Shown: positions 1 through 6,088 of the stretch, one piece after another | How the letters are laid out: every line of letters begins with the position of its first letter | Numbering within the stretch: position 1 is the first letter of the stretch | From: Methylotenera_A sp031369365 | GTDB lineage: Bacteria; Pseudomonadota; Gammaproteobacteria; Burkholderiales; Methylophilaceae | Reading direction: 5' to 3' | Length of the DNA: 10,240 nucleotides | Assembly: GCA_031369365.1 (NCBI GenBank) | Contig: JANMOP010000057.1 | Span: forward strand, 1-10,240 | Position numbers and translations under genes: made by a program | The notes under the pieces: model-generated | The model's input: only the letters and a program-made list of their open reading frames with translations | Told to the model about the DNA's origin: nothing | Databases searched by the model: none

Positions 1-1041
1 ACAATGCACAAACTCTATGAATGGTTTGGCTAACAGCTCGTCAAGGCTATAACCAAGCGCTTTCTCCCAAGCACCATTCAATTTTTTAAAGTAGCCATCA
101 AAGCCAGCCGTGCATAACAACTCTTGCGATAACGTAAAAAAGCGGCGACTATCTTCAATCGCTAGTTTGCGTGCAGATATATCTTCTACCACGGCAATAA
201 AATATTCGATTTCGTGATTGGCATCGCGCACGCAAGATACTTCTAAATTAGCCCATAGTATCGATTTATCTTTGCGTAGATAGCGCTTTTCCATGCAAAA
301 ACTATCAATTTCATTGGCTAATATGCGTTCGTAGCCAGCCACATTCTCATCTAAATCGTCAGGATGAGTAATTTTTTGATATTTATTAAACAATAACTCG
401 GCTACAGAGTAGCCTACCATGTGACTAAATTGTTGGTTAATACGCAATAATTGGCCATCGTGCGCCACGTGGGCAATGCCTACCGCTGCGTTTTCAAAAG
501 TGGCGCGAAACAGCTCCTCACTAGCGTGCAGGGCTTCTTGCAAAGATTCTTGCGCGGTAATATCACGAAAGGTAATCACAGCGCCTTCTATTTCATTATT
601 AGTATTAATAATGGGCGCGCAACTATCTTCAACTCTTAGTTCATTGCCATTGCGCGAAACTAATAAGCTGTGCTCAGGCAATTGTAATGTTAAGCCTAGC
701 GCTATCGTTTCTAATGCGGGCGCAATAACAAGTTCGCGGGTTTCTGCATTTATAATATAAAAAATTTCATCCACTGGGCGACCCATCGCTTCAGTTTGTG
801 TCCAGCCAGTAAGATTTTCGGCAGCAAGATTTAGCAGGGTAATGCGCCCGTTGGCATCTGTAGCAATCACTGCATCACCCATAGAATTAAGGGTGGCTGC
901 GAGTATGGTGTAATCTACATCTGTGGGGGCTGCATTTGCACCAGTTTGTTTACCAGTTTGTTTACTAGTTTGTTTACTAGTTTGTTTATCAGTGCCGTTG
1001 CTGGTTTTAAGATTAGTGCAGTTGTCGTTGACTTGTAACAT
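1..1041 (-). CDS. Multi-PAS sensor protein, N-terminal part (runs off left edge)
   Basis: An open frame runs from an ATG (complement of 1039-1041) to the left edge without a stop, giving 347 residues. The strand-sense leader has AAGGGG five to six bases before the ATG, which supports this start. After a polar repeat-bearing head (residues 1-40) come PAS domains at about residues 44-165, 170-295 and from 296 on (cut by the edge). PAS1 has MGDAVIATDANGRITLLN and ends in a PAC-like VITFRDITAQ. PAS2 has AVGIAHVAHDGQLLRIN, ITHPDDL and FIAVVEDISARK. PAS3 has LCTAGFDGYFKKLN and GYSLDELL. No signal peptide or membrane segment is visible, so it is probably a cytoplasmic sensor of a ligand, redox state or oxygen. 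The output domain lies outside the window. PAS chains of this style often end in GGDEF/EAL or histidine kinase modules, but that cannot be told here. It is separated by 219 bases from clsB and probably has its own promoter. Confidence 0.85.
   Translation of the reverse strand, partial: MLQVNDNCTNLKTSNGTDKQTSKQTSKQTGKQTGANAAPTDVDYTILAATLNSMGDAVIATDANGRITLLNLAAENLTGWTQTEAMGRPVDEIFYIINAETRELVIAPALETIALGLTLQLPEHSLLVSRNGNELRVEDSCAPIINTNNEIEGAVITFRDITAQESLQEALHASEELFRATFENAAVGIAHVAHDGQLLRINQQFSHMVGYSVAELLFNKYQKITHPDDLDENVAGYERILANEIDSFCMEKRYLRKDKSILWANLEVSCVRDANHEIEYFIAVVEDISARKLAIEDSRRFFTLSQELLCTAGFDGYFKKLNGAWEKALGYSLDELLAKPFIEFVHC
940..993 (-). repeat. 12-base tandem repeat, 4.5 units, in the head of the PAS sensor
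   Basis: In the coding sense the unit is ACT-NNT-AAA-CAA, repeated four times and followed by a half unit. It encodes TDKQ, TSKQ, TSKQ, TGKQ, TG at residues 17-34. Only the second codon varies. The unit is a multiple of three, so copy changes would alter linker length without breaking the frame. It lies before the first PAS domain in a region with no predicted fold. Confidence 0.9.
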
Positions 1042-1055
1042 GCCTTCCCCTTGAT

Positions 1056-1096
1056 AAAACTGTTAAAAAATCTATTAGTGTTAGTAAAACAGTTTT
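1056..1096. repeat. Inverted repeat in the leader of the PAS sensor gene
   Basis: AAAACTGTT at 1056-1064 is the exact reverse complement of AACAGTTTT at 1088-1096, with a 23-base AT-rich spacer. It begins 15 bases upstream of the sensor ATG, so it could be an operator or a leader hairpin. The rest of the 1042-1260 gap is AT-rich. I see no convincing terminator for clsB and no clear -35/-10 pair. Nine-base matches in such AT-rich DNA can arise by chance, so function is uncertain. Confidence 0.4.
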
Positions 1097-1260
1097 TAAT
1101 TTTAATAATTTATTGGGCGTGCAAACCTGCTACATATTATTACATCTGAGCTGGCAAAACTCTGTGCGCTAACACACATAGTACACTTTAGTTAAATTAC
1201 ATTTAAAAGTTAATTGCTTTGATTACAACGTTGAGCTTTTATTAAATGGCTAATTAAAAA

Positions 1261-2475
1261 CTAGCGCTCGTTAGAGTAACCAATAACTCCCATAAATAGC
1301 CGCACTAGCCCATATACAAGCCATGATAAAAAGCGTTTAAGCCTGTTGCCCTGAATCCATTCTTGGGCGGAGATTTTGTATGCGCCTTCTCTAATTGAAT
1401 CTAAAATATCAGTGCGTAACTCAATTGCAAAAGCCTTGTCTTGCACCATAATATTGGCCTCGCGCGCTAACATCATGCTAAATGGATCAATATTAGATGA
1501 GCCAACGGTTGACCAATAACCGTCAATTACCGCCACCTTGCAATGCATAAAACTTTTGCGGTATTCAAAAATTTGCACGCCGTTTTTCAAAAAATCACTG
1601 TAAAAAGCATGGGTAGCAAACATTAAAAAATATTCCATGCGACCTTGCAACAAAAGCTCTATTTTTACCCCGCGCTTGGCCGCATTAAGTAAAGCTTTTC
1701 TAAATTGCCTGCCTGGCACAAAATAAGCATTGGCAATGATGATTTCAGATTTTGCCGCATTAATAGCGCTTAAATAGGCGTCTTCAATATCATTTCTATG
1801 CAACAAGTTATCGCGTAATACAAACGCGGCCTGCATGTTTTGTTTAGCAGGCTGCATTGCTTTAATTGGCTTAAGCGTTGGCCTTGTGCTTGTTGATTTA
1901 GTGCTCTTTGAATTAGTGCGCGTAACCGCACTAATGTTGGATGCCAAGCCGCGTAAGCGCATCCACTGCATACGCCGCCACAGTTTAACCACATTGGCAG
2001 CTATGCTAGGCAACAATGCGCCTTCTATTCGTACCGCGTAATCAATGCGGGGTGGAGTATTGTCGGGTACGTTGTAATCATCAATAATATTAATGCCACC
2101 TACAAAAGCGATGCGCTCATCTATCACTGCAATTTTACGGTGTAAGCGGCGCAAGCGATTCTTTTTAAGTGTCCACGGCGATATTTTGGGACGATAAAAC
2201 ATCACTTGTACACCCGCGTTTTCTAGCTCTTTTAAATAAGCTTTGGGTAGGTCTTTGCAGCCAAAACCATCAAGCAATACATTCACCGTTATGCCGCGCT
2301 GGGCGGCCTGTTTGAGGGCATCGCCAATACTAATGCCTGCTTTATCCACCTCGTAAATATAGGTTTGCAAATAAATGCTACTAATGGCGTTTTCAATGGC
2401 AATGATTAATGCAGGAAAATACTCCTCGCCGCTACGCAGTAGCTGAATATGATTACCATCTAAAAAATTAGGCAT
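1261..2475 (-). CDS. clsB: Cardiolipin synthase B-type phospholipase D-family protein
   Basis: This 404-residue protein has two HKD phospholipase D motifs: H112-x-K114-x4-D119 followed by FVGGINI, and H311-x-K313-x4-D318 followed by TVGSSNIDP. The block IIIANAYFVPGR (246-256) and QIFEYRKSFMHCK (301-313) match E. coli ClsB (YbhO), and the length is close to its roughly 413 residues. The family makes cardiolipin at the inner membrane; E. coli ClsB also has phosphatidyl transfer activity on phosphatidylglycerol. The last 30 residues hold one hydrophobic stretch (about 382-399, WLVYGLVRLFMGVIG), a likely membrane anchor. There is no N-terminal membrane hairpin, unlike ClsA. Between the two halves is a Ser/Thr/Lys linker (about 184-205) unusual for the family. 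The start codon lies 7 bases after the ybhP stop and only a weak GAG-type ribosome site precedes it, which suggests translation coupled to ybhP. A different phosphatidyl transferase substrate is possible. Confidence 0.88.
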   Translation of the reverse strand: MPNFLDGNHIQLLRSGEEYFPALIIAIENAISSIYLQTYIYEVDKAGISIGDALKQAAQRGITVNVLLDGFGCKDLPKAYLKELENAGVQVMFYRPKISPWTLKKNRLRRLHRKIAVIDERIAFVGGINIIDDYNVPDNTPPRIDYAVRIEGALLPSIAANVVKLWRRMQWMRLRGLASNISAVTRTNSKSTKSTSTRPTLKPIKAMQPAKQNMQAAFVLRDNLLHRNDIEDAYLSAINAAKSEIIIANAYFVPGRQFRKALLNAAKRGVKIELLLQGRMEYFLMFATHAFYSDFLKNGVQIFEYRKSFMHCKVAVIDGYWSTVGSSNIDPFSMMLAREANIMVQDKAFAIELRTDILDSIREGAYKISAQEWIQGNRLKRFLSWLVYGLVRLFMGVIGYSNER

Positions 2476-2482
2476 TTTTAAC

Positions 2483-3238
2483 TCAGGTATGTTTAACTAA
2501 AGTAGCTGTTAATATGGCGTGATCGGATACTTTTAAAAACCGAGCGCCAGCATGTACTTCAACATGGCTCACGCTAAAACCACGTACATAAATACGATCT
2601 AGCCGCAATATTGGCAACCAAGATGGAAAGCTGCGTGCAGATTGTCCAGCATGGTGCTCAAATACCTCGCGCAAATGCAATCGGGTGGCAAAAGCGCGAC
2701 CTGCGCTAGAGCTCCAATCATTAAAATCACCTGCAATAATTAAAGGGCTATGCATTGGCACCTGTTGCTCAATATATTCGGCCATCTTTTCTAGTTGCTG
2801 GTGCCGCCAATGTGCAAATAAACCTAAATGTACACAAATAGTATGCAACGGTACATCCCAATTGGGGTGTTTTATTTCGCTATGCAACATGCCACGCTGT
2901 TCTGAAACATGAGCAGATATATTGGTATTTTTAGTATGAATAATGGGAAATTTAGATAGTAGCGCATTGCCGTGGTGACCTGCTGGGTAAACCGAATTTT
3001 TACCGTAAGCAAATTCTGGCCACACGGTATCGGCCAGAAATTCTACTTGCCCAGCGGTGGGCCATGCGACGTGGCGCTTGCTGTTATGGGCATGCACGTC
3101 TTGCACCTCTTGTAAAAAAACCAAATCTACTTGCAGCTTGCGTAATAACTCACGCTGGCTGTGCAACGCTAGGCGAGCGTTAAAGTGTGTAACGCCCTTG
3201 TGAATATTAAAGGTAGCCATGCGAATAGTGTTGTGCAA
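2483..3238 (-). CDS. ybhP: YbhP-like endonuclease/exonuclease/phosphatase-family protein (TTG start)
   Basis: This 251-residue protein has the metal-dependent EEP fold signatures in order: MATFNIHKG (N11), LVFLQEVQD (E44), AGDFND (D171, N173), RLDRIYVRG (D214) and the terminal SDHAILTA (D239, H240). The catalytic Asn, Glu, Asp-x-Asn and Asp-His set is complete. FLQEVQ and ARSFPSWLPILRLDRIYV closely resemble E. coli YbhP. The substrate of YbhP is not settled; the fold serves DNA repair nucleases, phosphodiesterases and lipid phosphatases. Placement just upstream of clsB (7-base gap) suggests a phospholipid-linked role, which is inference. The start at 3238 is TTG: AGGGA sits five bases before it, whereas the ATG six codons later (3218-3220) has no ribosome site in front. 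No signal peptide is seen, so it is probably cytoplasmic. Confidence 0.85.
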   Translation of the reverse strand: MHNTIRMATFNIHKGVTHFNARLALHSQRELLRKLQVDLVFLQEVQDVHAHNSKRHVAWPTAGQVEFLADTVWPEFAYGKNSVYPAGHHGNALLSKFPIIHTKNTNISAHVSEQRGMLHSEIKHPNWDVPLHTICVHLGLFAHWRHQQLEKMAEYIEQQVPMHSPLIIAGDFNDWSSSAGRAFATRLHLREVFEHHAGQSARSFPSWLPILRLDRIYVRGFSVSHVEVHAGARFLKVSDHAILTATLVKHT

Positions 3239-3330
3239 TCTAATCCCTAAGTACTTAAATGTTATTTATGCAGATTTATTTAGCTTAACCTATTTAATCC
3301 TTATTTTACATTTTTTAAAATAGTTATTAA

Positions 3331-3355
3331 GTGTGCAAGCGCACGGACAGCACAC
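3331..3355. promoter_or_regulatory. Inverted repeat GTGTGC-N13-GCACAC in the ybhP/copZ divergent region
   Basis: GTGTGC at 3331-3336 and GCACAC at 3350-3355 are perfect reverse complements. A nested GTGC-AAGC-GCAC (3333-3344) shares the left arm. The element is GC-rich inside otherwise AT-rich DNA, which makes it stand out. It lies 58 bases before the copZ ATG and 92 bases before the ybhP start, so it could be an operator for either gene. It does not resemble the CueR (ACCTTCC-type) or CsoR sites I know, so the regulator is not identified. Confidence 0.4.
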
Positions 3356-3371
3356 ATTAAATTAGTCATTG

Positions 3372-3390
3372 TAATGTGTTTATAACATTA
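3372..3390 (+). promoter_or_regulatory. Candidate copZ promoter -10 within an inverted repeat
   Basis: TATAAC at 3381-3386 matches the -10 consensus in five of six positions and would start transcription about 20 bases before the copZ ATG. It sits inside TAATGT-N7-ACATTA (3372-3377 and 3384/3385-3390), a six-base inverted repeat. No good -35 is seen 16-18 bases upstream, which would fit an activator-dependent promoter as is common for copper efflux genes. The assignment is tentative. Confidence 0.3.
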
Positions 3391-3413
3391 ATTTTATTAA
3401 GAGGAGTATTACC

Positions 3414-3665
3414 ATGCAAACTGAAATTTTAAAAGTGACAGGCATGACTTGCGGTGGTTGCACCAGTGCGGTTACGAGGGCTTTGGTGGCGGTTGATGGC
3501 GTGCATAACGTAAACGTTTCGCTTGCTAGCGGCGAGGCTAAAGTGGATTTTGATGAAAATATGACATCAGCGGAAAAGCTAATTGCAGCTGTGCAAGATA
3601 CTGGTTATGGGATTAATGAAGATATTGATATACAAAGGCCAGAAATTAAATCTGGTTGCTGCTAA
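3414..3665 (+). CDS. copZ: CopZ-like copper chaperone (HMA domain)
   Basis: This 83-residue protein is a single heavy-metal-associated domain. GMTCGGC gives the metal-binding Cys13-x-x-Cys16, followed by the usual helix (TSAVTRALVAVDGV), NVNVSLASGEAKVDFD and a closing TGYGI. Family members carry Cu(+) in the cytoplasm and pass it to CopA-type ATPases. The ribosome site AAGAGGAG (3399-3406) is strong and seven bases from the ATG, so the start is secure. The gene lies 91 bases before copA on the same strand, a standard chaperone-pump pairing. The tail ends in Ser-Gly-Cys-Cys (Cys82, Cys83), two extra cysteines that could add a metal or thiol ligand. A mercury MerP-like role is less likely because no signal peptide and no mer genes are present. 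Confidence 0.9.
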   Translation: MQTEILKVTGMTCGGCTSAVTRALVAVDGVHNVNVSLASGEAKVDFDENMTSAEKLIAAVQDTGYGINEDIDIQRPEIKSGCC

Positions 3666-3709
3666 TTACTGGATGTTGCTAATAAATAGTGCACTTTTTA
3701 ATACTAACT

Positions 3710-3734
3710 TTTATTAATAAACACTTTATTAATA
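3710..3734. repeat. Two copies of TTTATTAATA between copZ and copA
   Basis: TTTATTAATA occurs at 3710-3719 and again at 3725-3734, 15 bases apart, and TTATTAATAA at 3711-3720 is a perfect palindrome. The 91-base gap has no convincing terminator, so copZ and copA may share a transcript. The DNA is very AT-rich, so the repeat may be compositional. Confidence 0.4.
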
Positions 3735-3756
3735 CTGGATTTTACAGGATCAAAAA

Positions 3757-6066
3757 ATGAATACTAAACAAAAGCCGCCAGTTAGCCTTGCATCTGCCGC
3801 ACCTGTTATTGCCACTACAGGTGTAATTTACACTTGCCCCATGCATCCTGAGGTGCGTCAAGACCATCCTGGTAATTGCCCTAAATGTGGCATGACCTTA
3901 GAGGCAGAAATGCCATCTTTAGAAGAAGGTGAAAGTCCCGAGCTTATTGATTTTAAACAGCGTTTTTATTGGACTTTGCCTTTAACTGTTATTGTCACGA
4001 TTTTAGCCATGGTTGGTCATCGTTTGAACTGGTTTAGCATGGCAACGCAAAGTTGGCTAGAGCTTGCATTAAGCTTGCCTATTGTGCTTTGGGCAGGCTG
4101 GCCTTTTTTTAAGCGCGGCTATCAATCGGTCATTAATCGCAGCCCCAATATGTGGACTTTGATTGGTTTGGGTACTGGTGCGGCTTTTGTATACAGTGTA
4201 GTAGCCACTATTACCCCGCAGTTGTTTCCTGCATCATTTGTAGCAATGGGACGGGTGGCGGTTTACTTTGAGGCGGCAGCGGTGATTATTTCACTCACTT
4301 TACTCGGCCAAATATTAGAGCTTAAAGCCCGCTCACAAACCTCTGCCGCAATAAAATCTTTGCTCGGATTAGCGCCCAAAACAGCGCGCCGCATTAATGC
4401 AGATGGCGTTGAAGAAGATATTCCGTTAACAAATGTGCATGTGGGCGACAAATTGCGCGTGCGTCCAGGCGAAAAAGTACCTGTGGATGGCGTGGTGGTT
4501 GAAGGTAGCAGTGCGGTGGATGAGTCAATGCTAACGGGCGAGCCGATGCCTATTAGCAAAGCAATGGGTGATAAGCTGATCGGCGCCACATTAAATACCA
4601 ATGGCGCACTGGTCATGCAATCTGAAAAAGTTGGCTCAGCCACCGTGCTTGCTAGTATTGTGCAAATGGTGATGCAGGCGCAACGCTCTAAAGCACCTAT
4701 GCAGCGCATGGCCGACCATGTGGCGGGCTATTTTGTTATGGTGGTTATTGCCATCGCACTATTAACTTTTGTAGTTTGGGGCTTTTTTGGCCCGCAAATT
4801 AACGGTGAATCGAGTTGGGTTTACGGCTTAATTAACGCGGTTGCGGTGCTGATTATTGCTTGCCCGTGTGCGCTAGGGCTGGCTACACCCATGTCTATTA
4901 TGGTGGCAAGTGGCAGAGCTGCCACGCAAGGCATATTGTTTCGTGATGCGGCAGCGATAGAAAATATGTGCAAAGTTGATACATTAATAGTCGATAAAAC
5001 AGGCACTTTAACCGCAGGCAAGCCACAGTTTGAACGCGTGGTTGCAGCCTCTGGCAATAACGAAGATGAAGTGCTGCGCTTAGCCGCCAGCTTAGACCAA
5101 GGCAGTGAACATCCATTGGCCGATGCTATTGTAAAAGGAGCGAAAGCTAAAGACTTAGCGCTAGAAAAAGTAGAAAACTTTGAATCTAGCACAGGTATTG
5201 GCGTGCGCGGCACAATTGCAGGTAAAAAATTGGCCTTGGGCAATACGGCTTTAATGGCAGATTTAAACATACCAATTGACGCATTAAAATCAGCCGCAGA
5301 AGACTTGCGTAGCACAGGTGCAAGCGTGATGTATTTAGCCATAAACAACCAATTAGCGGGCTTGCTCGCAGTGTCAGATCCTATTAAACCTAGTACGACA
5401 GATGCCATAGCCCTGCTACAAACAGCGGGGATTCGCCTAATTATGGCCACTGGTGATGGCTTAACAACCGCTAAATCAGTCGCTAATAAACTAGGTATTG
5501 CTGAATTTTATGGCGAAGTTAAGCCTGCCGATAAATTAAACCTAGTAGAAAAACTCCAAAAAGAAGGCCGTATTGTTGCCATGGCGGGTGATGGCATTAA
5601 CGATGCGCCCGCATTAGCCAAAGCCAATGTGGGCATCGCCATGGGTACTGGCACCGATGTTGCCATTAATAGCGCACAAGTCACGCTGGTAAAAGGGGAT
5701 TTACGCGGCATAGCCTTAGCTAGAAGCATTTCGACAGACACCGTTGCTAACATGAAGCAAAATTTAGGTTTTGCCTTTGTTTACAACGCACTAGGCATAC
5801 CAGTAGCGGCTGGCCTGTTGTATCCGTTTACAGGTTGGCTATTGTCACCAATGATTGCGGCATTAGCCATGAGTTTAAGCTCGGTATCGGTGATCACCAA
5901 TGCGTTGCGTTTAAAAGGTTTTAACCATAAAAAAATCTTGAATCAGCAAAGCAACTTAGCTAATAAAAGTACTAACAAAGTTTTAACTGAGCTACCCACA
6001 TTTAAAAACGACTCAACAAATCAAGCTGCAAATCAACCAGCTATTAAAGCAGCACTTTTAAAATAA
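3757..6066 (+). CDS. copA: CopA-type Cu(+)-exporting P1B-1 ATPase with N-terminal HMBD
   Basis: This 769-residue inner-membrane pump couples ATP hydrolysis to Cu(+) export from the cytoplasm. At the N-terminus is a heavy-metal binding domain (about 25-48: YTCPMHPEV then CPKCGMTLE, with C27, H30, C41, C44) in place of the usual HMA domain. Then come TGE 260-262 (actuator), the transmembrane Cys-Pro-Cys 369-371, the phosphorylated D413 in DKTGTLT, His452-Pro453 of the nucleotide domain, and GDGIND 611-616. Asn669, Tyr676-Asn677 and M705-S-L-S-S709 are the last-helix residues that mark Cu(+) specificity (P1B-1). The ribosome site AGGA is seven bases from the ATG. After the last helix (about residue 720) an Asn/Lys/Thr/Gln-rich tail of 49 residues follows that I do not know from the family. 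The pump lacks its own HMA domain, so copZ just upstream is its likely copper donor. Silver may also be a substrate. Confidence 0.95.
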   Translation: MNTKQKPPVSLASAAPVIATTGVIYTCPMHPEVRQDHPGNCPKCGMTLEAEMPSLEEGESPELIDFKQRFYWTLPLTVIVTILAMVGHRLNWFSMATQSWLELALSLPIVLWAGWPFFKRGYQSVINRSPNMWTLIGLGTGAAFVYSVVATITPQLFPASFVAMGRVAVYFEAAAVIISLTLLGQILELKARSQTSAAIKSLLGLAPKTARRINADGVEEDIPLTNVHVGDKLRVRPGEKVPVDGVVVEGSSAVDESMLTGEPMPISKAMGDKLIGATLNTNGALVMQSEKVGSATVLASIVQMVMQAQRSKAPMQRMADHVAGYFVMVVIAIALLTFVVWGFFGPQINGESSWVYGLINAVAVLIIACPCALGLATPMSIMVASGRAATQGILFRDAAAIENMCKVDTLIVDKTGTLTAGKPQFERVVAASGNNEDEVLRLAASLDQGSEHPLADAIVKGAKAKDLALEKVENFESSTGIGVRGTIAGKKLALGNTALMADLNIPIDALKSAAEDLRSTGASVMYLAINNQLAGLLAVSDPIKPSTTDAIALLQTAGIRLIMATGDGLTTAKSVANKLGIAEFYGEVKPADKLNLVEKLQKEGRIVAMAGDGINDAPALAKANVGIAMGTGTDVAINSAQVTLVKGDLRGIALARSISTDTVANMKQNLGFAFVYNALGIPVAAGLLYPFTGWLLSPMIAALAMSLSSVSVITNALRLKGFNHKKILNQQSNLANKSTNKVLTELPTFKNDSTNQAANQPAIKAALLK

Positions 6067-6088
6067 GATTTATAGAAATCATAATTAA

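Noticed and set aside
451..760. Two overlapping plus-strand open frames
   Set aside because: They lie opposite the PAS sensor, whose frame shows clear PAS/PAC motifs throughout.
3690..3698. AGTGCACT followed by T-run after copZ as a terminator
   Set aside because: The palindrome has no room for a loop, so a stable hairpin is unlikely.
4263..4709. A 148-codon open frame on the minus strand inside copA
   Set aside because: Shadow of the copA actuator region; Ser/Thr/Pro-rich translation typical of an antisense frame.
4821..5450. A 209-codon open frame on the minus strand inside copA
   Set aside because: It is antisense to the nucleotide-binding part of copA, where every ATPase motif is intact; the translation shows no family likeness and no ribosome site.
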